From: Planctomycetota bacterium
Lineage (GTDB): Bacteria; Planctomycetota; JAMOSO01
DNA length: 64,000 nt
Direction: 5' to 3'
Assembly: GCA_027063065.1 (NCBI GenBank)
Contig: JAMOSO010000070.1
Coordinates: 14,705 to 78,704 of the forward strand
In this document: positions 48,211-58,725 of the stretch, piece after piece
Numbering within the stretch: position 1 is the first letter of the stretch
How the letters are laid out: each line of letters begins with the position of its first letter
The notes under the pieces: model-generated
Seen by the model: the letters and a program-made list of their open reading frames with translations, nothing else
The model's database searches: none
What the model was told of the DNA's origin: nothing
Position numbers and translations under genes: made by a program

Positions 48211-49668
48211 ATGGCTCATTTGCGTGTTAAAAACGGACCTACTACAGGTACAATATACGATATAAAAGAAGATACCATTACTATTGGACGTGATGAGTCT
48301 GCAACTATTTGCATAGCTAATTCTTCTACTTCTCGAAATCATGCCGAAGTATTTATTATCGGTAATATGTGCTTTATTAAAGATTTAGATAGTCGCAATG
48401 GCACTTTTGTAAATAATGAAAAAATAAATGAAGAATTATTACAAGAAGGCGATTGTATTACTATCGGCGGTATCGATTTGATATTTGAGACTGGCATAAT
48501 TAAAAATAATGAAAATATTTCTAATCAACTATCAAATGCAGATTTTTCTGGACCAACTACAGAACTGAGCTTAGAAGAATTAGGCTTAGAAACTCAAGAA
48601 GTTTCAAATAATAAAGACGCTTTAATGTCTATTTACAAGCTTAGTAAAATTACCTCAACAGCTATTAGAGAAGATGCCCTTCTGAGTCAAGCATCTGCCA
48701 CTATACACCAAATATTAAAAGCTGAAGGAGTATACTTTTTTAAATTAGATAAACACAACAACAAAAATATTACTTTAAAAGGCAAATTTGAATGTGAAGG
48801 TGCTTCCATGAAAATGGTAAGCAAATCTATTTTAAAACGTGTTATGAAGTTTGGCAAAGCTGTTTTAACCTTAGATGCTTCTTTAGATAAAAGGTTCAAT
48901 GCAAATGAATCTGTTGTCTCAAATAATATTCACTCTGCAATATCGGCACCTTTAATTTCACGAGGCAAAATTGTCGGTATTGTATACGCTTTAAAAGTTA
49001 AGCTTTTTGAAACATTTGATGATTCTGCTTTAAAATTATTAACTTTATGTGGTTTACAAGTTGGCACAGCAATTGATAACTTTGAAAATATACACTTAGA
49101 ACAACGCCATACTACTGAAATGCTAAATTTATTAGTACGTGCCGTAGAGCAAAGATTTCCTGACTTGGTTGGACATTCTCAACGAGTAAAACAATATGCA
49201 ACAGCCATAGCCGAAAACTTAAATCTTGATCCGACACGCATACAAGAAATTCAATGGGCAGCCATGCTACATGAAACTGGTAGACTTGGATTAAATGATG
49301 CTGAATTAAGCAATGTCAGTAATGAAGATATAAAGCTAATCCAATTAAGTAAAAAACTCATACTACAAATCAATGCTATGCCAAATGTCTTGCCTATAAT
49401 TTTAAATATGTTTGAACGTTATGATGGTTCTGGATTTCCCAACGCCATAAGTGGTGATGATATCCCTATAGAAGCTCAAATACTTGGCATAGCAAATCAC
49501 TTTGATATGCTTACCACTTTTGGTTTAGAGGATGAACCTTTAAGTACCCAAGATGCTATGTCGCATATTCAAGATATGACTGGCGTTTTATTCTCTATTC
49601 AAATATCTACTGCTCTACAAGCAACATTTTCAGACGGTACGCTATTTTTACCTTTTAATAAAAAGTAA
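48211..49668 (+). CDS. FHA-GAF-HD protein with degenerate HD-GYP site
   Basis: The 485-residue protein has an N-terminal FHA domain (~1-95: TIGRDESATI, SRNHAEVF, DSRNGTFVN). A GAF domain (~140-290) follows, then an HD-GYP-like domain (~300-470). The HD motif reads AAMLHETG in place of LLHDIG, and the GYP loop reads FERYDGSGFP with the HHE histidines missing, so cyclic-di-GMP hydrolysis is unlikely. FHA domains bind phosphothreonine, so input from a Ser/Thr kinase is expected. The next gene, a PilZ protein, starts GTG one base after the stop. An AAGGAG precedes the ATG. Confidence 0.9.
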   Translation: MAHLRVKNGPTTGTIYDIKEDTITIGRDESATICIANSSTSRNHAEVFIIGNMCFIKDLDSRNGTFVNNEKINEELLQEGDCITIGGIDLIFETGIIKNNENISNQLSNADFSGPTTELSLEELGLETQEVSNNKDALMSIYKLSKITSTAIREDALLSQASATIHQILKAEGVYFFKLDKHNNKNITLKGKFECEGASMKMVSKSILKRVMKFGKAVLTLDASLDKRFNANESVVSNNIHSAISAPLISRGKIVGIVYALKVKLFETFDDSALKLLTLCGLQVGTAIDNFENIHLEQRHTTEMLNLLVRAVEQRFPDLVGHSQRVKQYATAIAENLNLDPTRIQEIQWAAMLHETGRLGLNDAELSNVSNEDIKLIQLSKKLILQINAMPNVLPIILNMFERYDGSGFPNAISGDDIPIEAQILGIANHFDMLTTFGLEDEPLSTQDAMSHIQDMTGVLFSIQISTALQATFSDGTLFLPFNKK

Positions 49669-49669
49669 C

Positions 49670-50944
49670 GTGAAATCTCATGCTCAAATAATCCTTAACA
49701 GGGTTAGTAAGCTATTTAACCAAGAAGACCAAACACACTTAGGTCATGTTTGTTTAGATTTATTAAAAGAGATTTATCCTGAATTGGATGCTATAGTGCA
49801 TTTTTATTTGCCAGAACATTCTGAATTTATAATGCACTCTAGGCAAAATGCTCAACAGAGATTTTCTGATAATCAAGGCTTAGCTTCGCGTGTTATGACA
49901 CAACGCGAAGCCTTTAGATTAGACGAGTTTGAAGATGAACTAGATATTATTCCAGAAATAGACTGTCCTGGTTGCAACGAACCCGCTGATATTTTTGCCG
50001 TACCAGGCTATTTAAATGATAAATTATCTACTGTTTTAACTGTATATAGCGATGAATATTTTGCTCACAATTTTGACCATTCTACCCTACACTATTTGGC
50101 AGAAATTTTAGCCAAAGCCAATAAAAACATTAATGAAAAAAATAGCCTATGGAACTTTTCAGAATCTTTAACTAGCACTTATGCTAGTGCTATAGAACAA
50201 AAATCATTAAAAAATATTGGATTTAACTCTAATATACACGCTTATTTTAACAGCTTAATTCAACACATTAATTTAAATCAACATCAAATATATAATATTC
50301 ATATCGCAATTAATATGCAGTTTGTAGGTCAAATTAATATACAAGATAATAATGTTCTACAGGGTTTACCAAATTATCAAATAAATGTTCTAAATAAGGC
50401 CTTTGCTAAAAAAATAAAATGGCCAAATTATCTTACCAAAGTTCCCATAATATTATCTGAACTGCAATATAATTTTAATGAACAAAAAGATAAGCAATCA
50501 ATAGGCGCAAGAATTTTAAGAATGTTAGGATTATTTGAATTTGTTAAAAGATCTACACACTTAGAAAATGCAATATCTACTATAAAAAATGAAGCTGGCA
50601 ATAGTTTAGATCCAAAATTGGTTGATATTTTTATAAAAAAAGAATGTTACCAAATTGCAAAAAGAAATAGCGAGCGAATAGATTTAAAATTTCCAGTTGA
50701 AATAAATCTATTAAAACAACTCAATCCTAAAAAACACCATGCACTAGCATCTAATTTAAGTGAAACAGGATTAAAAATAGAAATTGATTTGTCGTTTGAT
50801 TTAGGCGATTTAATAGAACTAACTATGTTTTTGCCAGGGCAATCTATCATAGCTTTAGCCACTATTGTAAGAGTTGAAAAAACAAAACAAAAATATGTTT
50901 ATGGACTACACCTTTTATACCAAAGTCAAGTTCAAGAATTTTAA
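49670..50944 (+). CDS. GAF-like/PilZ cyclic-di-GMP receptor protein
   Basis: The 424-residue protein has an N-terminal GAF-like half (~10-150, with KEIYPELDAIVHFYLP and a CPGC pair at ~102), a central helical region, and a C-terminal PilZ domain (~330-420). The PilZ ligand motifs are intact: RNSER as RxxxR and NLSETG as the (D/N)xSxxG motif. Cyclic-di-GMP binding is therefore expected. The start is GTG, one base after the FHA-GAF-HD stop. It converges on ddl. This pairing suggests one signal pathway. Confidence 0.87.
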   Translation: MKSHAQIILNRVSKLFNQEDQTHLGHVCLDLLKEIYPELDAIVHFYLPEHSEFIMHSRQNAQQRFSDNQGLASRVMTQREAFRLDEFEDELDIIPEIDCPGCNEPADIFAVPGYLNDKLSTVLTVYSDEYFAHNFDHSTLHYLAEILAKANKNINEKNSLWNFSESLTSTYASAIEQKSLKNIGFNSNIHAYFNSLIQHINLNQHQIYNIHIAINMQFVGQINIQDNNVLQGLPNYQINVLNKAFAKKIKWPNYLTKVPIILSELQYNFNEQKDKQSIGARILRMLGLFEFVKRSTHLENAISTIKNEAGNSLDPKLVDIFIKKECYQIAKRNSERIDLKFPVEINLLKQLNPKKHHALASNLSETGLKIEIDLSFDLGDLIELTMFLPGQSIIALATIVRVEKTKQKYVYGLHLLYQSQVQEF

Positions 50945-50957
50945 ATATCTATATATT

Positions 50958-52001
50958 TTAAGCTAATTCTATCAATGTTTTTACTAAGTCAGTATAGCTT
51001 AAATTTGCCTCTTGCCATAATTTAGGATACATACTAATCGGCGTAAACCCAGGCATAGTATTAATTTCATTTATTACAAAACTGCCATCTTCCCGCAGTA
51101 AAAAATCAATCCTTGCCAATCCACAACCACCAATTGCTTTAAACGCTTTTAAAGCATATTGTTGTATTTTTAGTTTAACTTCATTTGTTAAGTTTGCAGG
51201 TATAATCAATTTAGAAGCATTATTATCAACATATTTAGAATTAAAATCATAAAAACCTCCATTGGTTTGCACTTCTCCAAGCGGGCTTGCTTTAGGATTT
51301 TCGTTGCCCAAAATAGCACATTCAATTTCGCGGCCTTGTACACAGCCTTCAATCAAAACTTTATAATCTAAGTCAAATGCTATATTTAAAGCGGCATCTA
51401 GCTCTTTTTGATTAGTTACACAACTAACTCCAACTGAAGAACCTTGACAGGCTGGCTTAATATAAAGCGGTAAATCAAATTTTAAAGACAATTCATCAAA
51501 ACTAGGTATGACACTGCCCTTGCTAATGGCTATGCCATCGGCAACAGGTATATTGGCCCCACGCAATACATCTTTAGTTATTTGCTTATCTATTGCAATG
51601 GCTGATGCCATCACTCCGCATCCCACATATTTAAGCCCTACAATATCAAAAAAGCCTTGTATTCGTCCATCTTCACCCCCAAAACCATGCAAAATTGGCA
51701 AGGCAACATCCAATAACACCTCGCCATCGGCATAAACCAATTTAGCCTTGTTATCTGAGTTTACAATATAAGTTTGAAAGCGGTTTTGCTTAGATAAAGC
51801 AATACTTTCAACATCTGTGTGTCCGTTGGTAAAATTTCCATCGGGATAATACCACCACTGCCCCTTATCATCGATACCAATTATATGTAATGTATATTCA
51901 CTAGATTTCAGCACTGACTGTATTGAACTTGCCGATACCAAAGATATTTGATGCTCTGTGCTAAGACCGCCTGTAAATACTGCGATATTGTAAACTTTCA
52001 T
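50958..52001 (-). CDS. ddl: D-alanine--D-alanine ligase
   Basis: The 347-residue ATP-grasp enzyme makes D-Ala-D-Ala for peptidoglycan. It starts VAVFTGGLSTEHQISLVS-like (family GGxSxEHxxSL), the middle has ACQGSSVGVSCV (~187-199) for ATP, and the end has ARIDFLLREDGSFVINEINTMPGFTPISMYP, the acidic metal and substrate signature. The length is normal. Unlike many bacteria it is not in a mur/fts cluster; it stands opposite the lipoprotein gene, with AAGGAG before its ATG. Confidence 0.96.
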   Translation of the reverse strand: MKVYNIAVFTGGLSTEHQISLVSASSIQSVLKSSEYTLHIIGIDDKGQWWYYPDGNFTNGHTDVESIALSKQNRFQTYIVNSDNKAKLVYADGEVLLDVALPILHGFGGEDGRIQGFFDIVGLKYVGCGVMASAIAIDKQITKDVLRGANIPVADGIAISKGSVIPSFDELSLKFDLPLYIKPACQGSSVGVSCVTNQKELDAALNIAFDLDYKVLIEGCVQGREIECAILGNENPKASPLGEVQTNGGFYDFNSKYVDNNASKLIIPANLTNEVKLKIQQYALKAFKAIGGCGLARIDFLLREDGSFVINEINTMPGFTPISMYPKLWQEANLSYTDLVKTLIELA

Positions 52002-52010
52002 TATGTCTCC

Positions 52011-52038
52011 TTGAAGATATAGATAAGTATTCTATAAT
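52011..52038 (+). promoter_or_regulatory. Promoter of the LysM/M23 lipoprotein gene
   Basis: TTGAAG (52011-52016), a 16-base spacer and TATAAT (52033-52038) put the transcript start at or within a few bases of the ATG at 52045, so the mRNA may be leaderless. Confidence 0.55.
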
Positions 52039-52044
52039 CATTTG

Positions 52045-52713
52045 ATGATGAAAAACATAACAAAAAAAATACTATATCTATTATTTTTAAGCTTAATCAT
52101 ATTTGGATGTGATCAAAATCAAATGCATCACAATCCACCCAGAGATTTTGATGCCCAGAATATACTACCGCAAGAATCTAAACCGCATGGTATTTACCAC
52201 ACCATAGCAAATGGTGAAACTTTATGGAAAATATCAAGAAGGTACAATATTCAATTAAGTGATATACTAAATTATAACCCAGCCTTAGATACACGCAATA
52301 TTACTGTTGGAACTAGAATTTTTATCCCCAGTGCAAGTGTAGAATTATCTAGCATAACAACTAAAATAACTCAAAAAGACCATGGTTACCCTTGGCCTGT
52401 TAAAGGCAAAGTTATTACAGAACATAGTTTTAAGCAGCCTGGTATCGACATATTAGCTAAGCCAGGATTGAAAATTAAAGCCATTAGAAGCGGTAAAGTT
52501 CTTTTGTCTACTTCACATTTTCCGGGACGTTGGATAATTATTAAACATAAAACATTTTGGTCTATTTACGGCAACTTAGGTTCTAGGTGCGTTACAAAAA
52601 GCCAAACAATTAAACAAGGGCAAGTTATAGGAACTGTTGGCAAAAAAACAATCCACTTAGAATTTATGCGTAATGGTAGTCCGTTTAATCCTCGTGATTT
52701 ACTTGGTTCATGA
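52045..52713 (+). CDS. LysM/M23-like lipoprotein (NlpD/EnvC type)
   Basis: The ~222-residue protein has a signal peptide with lipobox LIIFGC (lipidated Cys ~22), a LysM domain (~55-100, HTIANGETLWKISRRYNIQ) and a C-terminal M23 fold (~115-222). Two of the usual zinc-site features are gone: HxGxD reads QPGID, and the YxHL segment reads IYGNLG. One His remains in TIHLEF. It is therefore probably a non-catalytic activator of amidases, like NlpD and EnvC. The ATG at 52045 is preferred over a TTG at 52042. The stop overlaps the dgt start by four bases (ATGA). Confidence 0.88.
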   Translation: MMKNITKKILYLLFLSLIIFGCDQNQMHHNPPRDFDAQNILPQESKPHGIYHTIANGETLWKISRRYNIQLSDILNYNPALDTRNITVGTRIFIPSASVELSSITTKITQKDHGYPWPVKGKVITEHSFKQPGIDILAKPGLKIKAIRSGKVLLSTSHFPGRWIIIKHKTFWSIYGNLGSRCVTKSQTIKQGQVIGTVGKKTIHLEFMRNGSPFNPRDLLGS

Positions 52714-53843
52714 TTTTACGACAAGAACTTGAAAATCGCGAAGCGATTCAACTAAAAAAATATGCCTGTTTTGCTAAAGATAGTTTTGGACGCAAATATC
52801 CGCAAAGCCACGATGAAATCAGAACTTGCTTTCAACGTGATAGAGGCAGAATTATCCACTCATCTGCCTTTAGACGATTAGAATACAAAACACAAGTATT
52901 TGCAAATTACGTTGGCGATCATTACCGTACACGTTTAACGCATTCTTTAGAGGTTGCACAAATAGCAAGAACCATTGCCGTTGCACTTGGTTTAAACTCT
53001 GATTTAGCAGAAGCCATAGCCTTATGCCATGATTTAGGACACCCTCCTTATGGACATGCTGGCGAAGACTGCCTGCAAATACTTATGAGTAACGATGGTG
53101 GTTTTGAACATAATTTACAATCTTTAAGAATTGTAGATTTGTTAGATCATAGTTACAAAGAATTCCCAGGTTTAAACCTTAGCTATGAATTGCGCGCATC
53201 CCTATGGTTACATTCACATAAACGCCAAGACAATCAGTATAAAACAGAATTTAATCAATTAAACCAGCCACCCCTTGAAGGTCAAATTGTTGATTTAGCC
53301 GATAGCTTAGCATATATAGCCCATGATTTAGAAGATGGTTTACGCTCTAATATTTTGCAAGTATCTGATTTGCAAAACTTGCATTTATGGAAGCTTATAT
53401 CTCATGCTCCACAAACTGATTTTAGCGGTGTTAAACATCAATACCGCCAACGTATAGGATTGTTAATTAATATTTTAGTTAATGACTTACTTCAAGTTTC
53501 ACAACTAAATATAGCTAAGTACAACCCTAAATCATGGTTAGAAATATCTAATCTAAATCACTTTTTAATTGCCTTTAGCCCTGAAATACAAAAACAAAAA
53601 GAGCAATTACACCAATTTTTATTTGATAACTTTTATCGTCATCCAAAAGTAAATACAATCACTGAAATGTCTAAAAATATTCTTACTACTTTATTTGATT
53701 TTTATCTTAATAATCCACAAAAAATGCCACCCTTTTATTACAATCTAATTCAAAAAAATCCCATAAAACGTGTGTGTTGTGACTATGTATCTGGCATGAC
53801 TGATAGATTTGCATGGGAAACACATCAGGAAATTACAAAATAA
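52710..53843 (+). CDS. dgt: dGTPase-like HD phosphohydrolase
   Basis: The 377-residue protein is of the dGTP triphosphohydrolase family (short type): RDRGRIIHSSAFRRLEYKTQVF near the start, the HD motif in THSLEVAQIARTIA and CHDLGHPPYGHAGE (~110), and a later LADSLAYIAHDLEDG (~190). It removes triphosphate from dGTP or other dNTPs to tune nucleotide pools. The start overlaps the lipoprotein gene by four bases; the stop overlaps the ABC-F start by one base. Confidence 0.94.
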   Translation: MILRQELENREAIQLKKYACFAKDSFGRKYPQSHDEIRTCFQRDRGRIIHSSAFRRLEYKTQVFANYVGDHYRTRLTHSLEVAQIARTIAVALGLNSDLAEAIALCHDLGHPPYGHAGEDCLQILMSNDGGFEHNLQSLRIVDLLDHSYKEFPGLNLSYELRASLWLHSHKRQDNQYKTEFNQLNQPPLEGQIVDLADSLAYIAHDLEDGLRSNILQVSDLQNLHLWKLISHAPQTDFSGVKHQYRQRIGLLINILVNDLLQVSQLNIAKYNPKSWLEISNLNHFLIAFSPEIQKQKEQLHQFLFDNFYRHPKVNTITEMSKNILTTLFDFYLNNPQKMPPFYYNLIQKNPIKRVCCDYVSGMTDRFAWETHQEITK

Positions 53844-55744
53844 TGGCTTTAATATCATTACATCAAATATGTTTTAGCTTTGGTGGCACACCATTGCTAA
53901 ATGGCGCAACATTAAGCATAGAAGACAACCAACGCATAGCCTTACTGGGGCGTAACGGTCAAGGCAAGTCTACCCTTTTTAATTTAATAACCCAAAAATT
54001 AAAACCTGAGTCTGGCGAAATACTATTTGAAGACGGCTTACAGGTTGGTATTTTACCACAAGAAGTCATTGTGCCTGACGAAAGAACAATCCGAGAAATA
54101 ATCATCAAAGGATTAGGCAATATAGGCACTGTTTTATGGGACTATGAACAAGCTTTATTAAAATCAGATGAGAGCACAGTAGAAATACTACAAAACAAAA
54201 TAAGCAAAGCAGATGCATGGGAACTGCACGCCGATGTCGATGCTGTTATAAACCGTTTTGAGCTAAATGAAAACACAATTTTAAGTTCTCTTTCAGCTGG
54301 TTGGAGACGAAGGGTAAGTTTGGCAAGAGCTGTTATTAACAAACCTAAACTACTATTATTAGACGAGCCTACCAATCATTTAGATATTGCATCTATTCAA
54401 TGGTTAGAAAAATTCATAGCAAATTATGATGGTGCCGTTATGCTCATAACACATGATAGATATTTTATGAATAAATGTACTTCACGCATTTTAGATTTAG
54501 ATCGTGGAAACCTAAGCTCTTGGGATTGTTCTTACTATCAATATTTACAACGGCGAGAACACCAATTAGAAGTTGAAGAAAAACAAGCACACTTATTTGA
54601 TAAAAAACTTGCCAATGAAGAAACTTGGATTCGCAAAGGTATAAAAGCTAGACGTACTCGCAACGAAGGCAGAGTGCGTGCTTTAGAAGAACTGAGAAAA
54701 CAAAGGGCTCAACGGCGTGAACGTAGCGGCACAGTTCGTTTAGAAATGCAAGAAGGCACACAATCAGGTAAGTTAATCTGTCAACTTAAAAAAGTTAGTT
54801 TTAGTTACCCCAACACAGAAGAACCCATTTTTAGCAACTTAACAACCAAAATAATGCGTGGTGACCGCATTGGAATCATTGGCAATAATGGCACTGGAAA
54901 AACAACACTCATCAAAACTCTACTTGGCGAGTTGCAACCAACTTCTGGTGAACAAAAAATGGGTAGTAATTTGCAAATAGTTTATTTTGATCAAAATCAG
55001 GCATGCCTGAATCCAGAATCTAATTTACAAGATGTAGTTGCCAACGGTGGCGATTGGGTAGAGATTAATGGGCGTAAATTGCATTACAAAGGCTATTTAA
55101 AAAGGTTTCTATTTGATGAAGAGCATCAACGCTCTAAAGTTAAAAATCTTTCTGGTGGCGAACGCAATCGATTATTATTAGCACAATTATTTACTAAACC
55201 ATGCAATGTTTTAGTCTTAGACGAACCGACCAACGATTTAGATATGGAAACATTAGAATTGTTAGAAGAATTAGTTGAACAATTTTCAGGTACTTTGATT
55301 TTAGTTAGTCACGATCGTGCATTTGTCAACAATACTGTTAGCTCTATTTTGCTCCTAGACGGTGACGGGCTTGTTCACGAATACATAGGTGGCTATGATG
55401 ATGCTATAGAACAACATCAACCCATTATAAATGCTAGACTAGCAAAAATAGCCCAACAACAAGAAAAACAACGCCAAGAAGCAACTGCTAAAAAAGAAAC
55501 TCAAAAAAAAGAAAAAAAGAAAAAACTTTCTTATATGGCACAAAGAGAATTTGACGCCTTACCAGAAAAAATTGAAAACTTAGAAGAGATTCAAACTAGA
55601 TTAACCAAAGAAATAGAAAACCCTGATTTATATACCGATGATGGTTCTAAATTAAAAGCGGTTTCCGCCGAACTTAAAAAAATAAGTTCAGAACTGGAAA
55701 CCGCCTATGAACGCTGGAGCGAACTAGAAGAACAAACTATATAA
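53843..55744 (+). CDS. uup: ABC-F ATPase, Uup-like
   Basis: The ~633-residue protein has two ABC domains: Walker A GRNGQGKS and GNNGTGKT, signatures LSAGWRRR and LSGGERNR, Walker B LLLLDEPTNHLD and VLVLDEPTNDLD. A C-terminal coiled coil (~560-633) after a Lys-rich linker is typical of Uup, which helps resolve stalled ribosomes or branched DNA. I chose ATG 53843, which overlaps the dgt stop (TAATG); a frame start at 53813 would add ten unrelated residues. Confidence 0.93.
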   Translation: MALISLHQICFSFGGTPLLNGATLSIEDNQRIALLGRNGQGKSTLFNLITQKLKPESGEILFEDGLQVGILPQEVIVPDERTIREIIIKGLGNIGTVLWDYEQALLKSDESTVEILQNKISKADAWELHADVDAVINRFELNENTILSSLSAGWRRRVSLARAVINKPKLLLLDEPTNHLDIASIQWLEKFIANYDGAVMLITHDRYFMNKCTSRILDLDRGNLSSWDCSYYQYLQRREHQLEVEEKQAHLFDKKLANEETWIRKGIKARRTRNEGRVRALEELRKQRAQRRERSGTVRLEMQEGTQSGKLICQLKKVSFSYPNTEEPIFSNLTTKIMRGDRIGIIGNNGTGKTTLIKTLLGELQPTSGEQKMGSNLQIVYFDQNQACLNPESNLQDVVANGGDWVEINGRKLHYKGYLKRFLFDEEHQRSKVKNLSGGERNRLLLAQLFTKPCNVLVLDEPTNDLDMETLELLEELVEQFSGTLILVSHDRAFVNNTVSSILLLDGDGLVHEYIGGYDDAIEQHQPIINARLAKIAQQQEKQRQEATAKKETQKKEKKKKLSYMAQREFDALPEKIENLEEIQTRLTKEIENPDLYTDDGSKLKAVSAELKKISSELETAYERWSELEEQTI

Positions 55745-55745
55745 T

Positions 55746-56987
55746 TTATTTATTATACAGCGGAAACTCTTTAGCTAATTTAATTACTTCGGTTTTGACT
55801 TCTTTAATAATATCTTCATTATCAATATTATTTAAAACCTTATCGATTAACTCCGCAGTTTTTACCATTTGTGGTTCTTTCATACCGCGAGTAGTCAACG
55901 CTGGTGTTCCCATACGTAAACCAGATGGGTTCATTGCTGGATTTTTATCGTAAGGTATTAAATTCATATTAGTTGTAATGCCTGCTTCTTCTAATGCGTG
56001 ACTAGCTTCTTTACCCTGCAAACCTTTACTGGCTAAATCCAATAAAAACAGATGATTATCACTGCCACCACTTACTATACGATAACCTTTATCCTTAAGT
56101 GCACCCAATAAGGCCTGACAATTTAACAAAACTTGTTTTTGGTATTGCTTATAACTTGGGTCTAAAACTTCTTTAAACGCCACAGCTTTAGCAGCTATTG
56201 TATGCATTAAAGGACCTCCCTGTATACCAGGAAAAACCAAAGAATTTATTTTTTTGTGATGCTCTAGTGTATTACACATAATCACACCACCACGAGGACC
56301 TCGCAAAGTTTTATGTGTAGTGCTAGTTACAAAATCGGCAATACCAATTGGTGAATTATGTAATCCTGCTGCAACTAAACCGGCAATATGCGCAATATCA
56401 GCCATTAACAATGCACCAACTTCTTTGGCAATATTACCAAATTTTTCAAAATCAATAGTGCGAGGATAAGCCGATGCCCCAGCGATAATTAATTGCGGTT
56501 TACATTCACGAGCCAATTGGGCAATTGCGTCATAGTCTAATTGTTCTGTATCAGGATTAACCTTATACCCAACAATATTAAAATTGCGACCAGAATAATT
56601 TAATTTATGCCCATGACTTAAATGACCACCATGATCTAAATCTAAAGATAAAATAGTGTCCCCTGCATTTAAAAATGCCATTTCTACTGCCATATTTGCC
56701 TGAGCACCAGAATGAGGTTGTACATTGACAAACTTAGCACCAAAAATTTCTTTTAAACGGTTACGAGCCATATCTTCCATTGTGTCATATAAGCCACAAC
56801 CTTCGTAATAACGGCGTCCAGGATAGCCTTCGGCATACTTATTGGTCAATACAGAACCATTGGCCTCCATTACAGCCTTTGATGTGTAATTTTCAGATGC
56901 GATAAGCTCTAATCCCTCTTCTTGGCGTATAGCTTCTTGATCGATTAGCGATGCCATTTCTGGATCGATTGAACTTAAATATGACAT
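55746..56987 (-). CDS. glyA: Serine hydroxymethyltransferase
   Basis: The 413-residue PLP enzyme converts serine and tetrahydrofolate to glycine and methylene-THF. The PLP lysine lies in [14 protein letters not shown] (~residue 228), and the family motifs [16 protein letters not shown] (~49-64) and [15 protein letters not shown] (~92-106) are complete. It is a single gene, convergent with the ABC-F gene one base away. A GGAG-like site precedes the ATG. Confidence 0.97.
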   Translation of the reverse strand: MSYLSSIDPEMASLIDQEAIRQEEGLELIASENYTSKAVMEANGSVLTNKYAEGYPGRRYYEGCGLYDTMEDMARNRLKEIFGAKFVNVQPHSGAQANMAVEMAFLNAGDTILSLDLDHGGHLSHGHKLNYSGRNFNIVGYKVNPDTEQLDYDAIAQLARECKPQLIIAGASAYPRTIDFEKFGNIAKEVGALLMADIAHIAGLVAAGLHNSPIGIADFVTSTTHKTLRGPRGGVIMCNTLEHHKKINSLVFPGIQGGPLMHTIAAKAVAFKEVLDPSYKQYQKQVLLNCQALLGALKDKGYRIVSGGSDNHLFLLDLASKGLQGKEASHALEEAGITTNMNLIPYDKNPAMNPSGLRMGTPALTTRGMKEPQMVKTAELIDKVLNNIDNEDIIKEVKTEVIKLAKEFPLYNK

Positions 56988-57234
56988 TGGAACTCCTATT
57001 ACTAATTAAATTCGCAGTTATAGTTTATCTATCACCTTTGGTCAAGTTGGAAGCATAAATTTATCAATACAACAGTAATTAAATTAACAAAATAAATCTA
57101 AAAATATCCAATTCCTACTAACGACTAACATTATTGATGGTGACAAAATTTTACGACTCCTATTATTTAATAATTATAGTCGATTTTTTCTTAATAATTG
57201 TCTAATTTTTAAAGAATAACTTCAAAAACTTTCT

Positions 57235-58038
57235 TTAAAATATACCCGCTAATTTTACAATATAACGAATAGCAATTAACCAAACTACTACACCAAAAAA
57301 CTTTTTCAGCTTAACCTTATTAACCGCTATTGAAATTTTACTACCGATAAGTCCACCAATTAGAACAAGGATAGATAAGATAATGCCAAGTCTCCAATCA
57401 ACCTTGCCATTTAATATATGCCCTGTCAAACCAAACATAGCAGTTATAGCTACCATTACAGTTGAGGTAGCAACAGCAATATCCATAGGAACCCCACAAA
57501 TAAGTACCATTATAGGCAATTTGATTATGCCCCCAGTTATACCTAACATTCCAGAAAGAACACCTATAAAAGCCGTGGCAGTTAATACTAACGGTAAATT
57601 TACTGAATAATTTTCACCATTAAAATTACGCTGCCACCGCCACCATTTATTTTCTGATAGTAATTCATATCTATTGTATTTAGAATTATTTTTTAGCATC
57701 AAAGTTCCTGCAATCATAAGAATGCCGGTAAGACATCCCAGCAAAACATTTTCTGGCAATAAAGCACAAAAATACCCACCAACAAAAGCCATAATATCAG
57801 TTGGAGGGTCTATCACTAATGCTAATTTCCAATCTACTTTACGATTACGCAAAAATGTTGATAATGCTGCCAATGAGGAAACTGTAATCAATATAAGACT
57901 AATTGCTGGAGCTTGCTTAAATGAAACCCCAGCAAATAGAAGAATTGGTACATACAAAATACCACCTCCCATACCGAGCATTGAAAAAACTATAGAGACA
58001 ACAAAAAAAACAATTGATAGAATTACAAGATGTTCCAT
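57235..58038 (-). CDS. TSUP family (sulfite exporter TauE/SafE-like) membrane permease
   Basis: The 267-residue protein has ~8 transmembrane helices. The TSUP motif GMGGGILYVPILL (~residues 22-34) is repeated in the second half as GMLGITGGIIKLPIMVL (~164-180), the inverted repeat seen in this family. TSUP members move sulfite, sulfoacetate, thiosulfate or other small anions. It is the last gene of the ArsR-adaptor-RND-FmdE operon, 28 bases after fmdE. The substrate is not evident; context suggests a sulfur or metal stress compound. Confidence 0.9.
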   Translation of the reverse strand: MEHLVILSIVFFVVSIVFSMLGMGGGILYVPILLFAGVSFKQAPAISLILITVSSLAALSTFLRNRKVDWKLALVIDPPTDIMAFVGGYFCALLPENVLLGCLTGILMIAGTLMLKNNSKYNRYELLSENKWWRWQRNFNGENYSVNLPLVLTATAFIGVLSGMLGITGGIIKLPIMVLICGVPMDIAVATSTVMVAITAMFGLTGHILNGKVDWRLGIILSILVLIGGLIGSKISIAVNKVKLKKFFGVVVWLIAIRYIVKLAGIF

Positions 58039-58066
58039 TAAAATTATTTACCTTACCTTTTAATTT

Positions 58067-58660
58067 TTACAAACAGGCAAGACAAACTTTGCCGTTATCA
58101 GTTTCTGTAAGTGTTTTAACAAAAGTTAATTCGCCACATTTTACACAAGCCTCAGCTTCAAAATCGCCGGTCTTACTAGTAAAATTATAATCTTGTATGG
58201 GAGCAATATTTAAAAAAATATCTTCGGGCATTGACATTACTTTTTCTACAAGAGGATTGGCAATGTCTTCAGAAATATCTTGTGGAGCTACACCTTGTTT
58301 TCGTTGTTCTACAAATGGTGATTTTAACATATTAGCAAAAAAGTCATTCTTTAAAGATACTCGTACAGAACGATTAGCTTTAACGTCTATTAGCGTAAAT
58401 GCCATTTTATTATAATATAACTTTTCAATATTTGATTTTCCGTAAGTACAGCCAGTAATAATCATAATACCGTCAAGAAAACAACCTGCTGCATGTCCTT
58501 TCCCGGTTTCTGAAATAACATACAACTCCTTATCCTGAGACCTTTTTACGCCAAGAACATTCATAGCAGCTGCTGCTGCCCGCAATCCCAGTGGCATAGC
58601 AGGACACTTATGCCCATGAAATTTCATTCCTAGTTCTATAAAATCAGATGCTGTTATCAT
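58067..58660 (-). CDS. FmdE-family protein with C-terminal zinc ribbon
   Basis: The 197-residue protein is like formylmethanofuran dehydrogenase subunit [19 protein letters not shown] near residue 12, [26 protein letters not shown] (~53-78, two cysteines), and a C-terminal ribbon CVKCGEL ... CLACL (~173-197). In bacteria without methanogenesis these proteins are of unknown function and often sit near molybdenum or sulfur genes. Conserved His and Cys residues suggest a metal site. It lies 65 bases after the RND gene in an ArsR-controlled operon, an unusual place. Confidence 0.9.
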   Translation of the reverse strand: MITASDFIELGMKFHGHKCPAMPLGLRAAAAAMNVLGVKRSQDKELYVISETGKGHAAGCFLDGIMIITGCTYGKSNIEKLYYNKMAFTLIDVKANRSVRVSLKNDFFANMLKSPFVEQRKQGVAPQDISEDIANPLVEKVMSMPEDIFLNIAPIQDYNFTSKTGDFEAEACVKCGELTFVKTLTETDNGKVCLACL

Positions 58661-58725
58661 TTTTTCTCCTTTAAAATTTGTTTAAAATATAAACTTATAA
58701 TTTTTTGCACTGTGTATTTATTATA

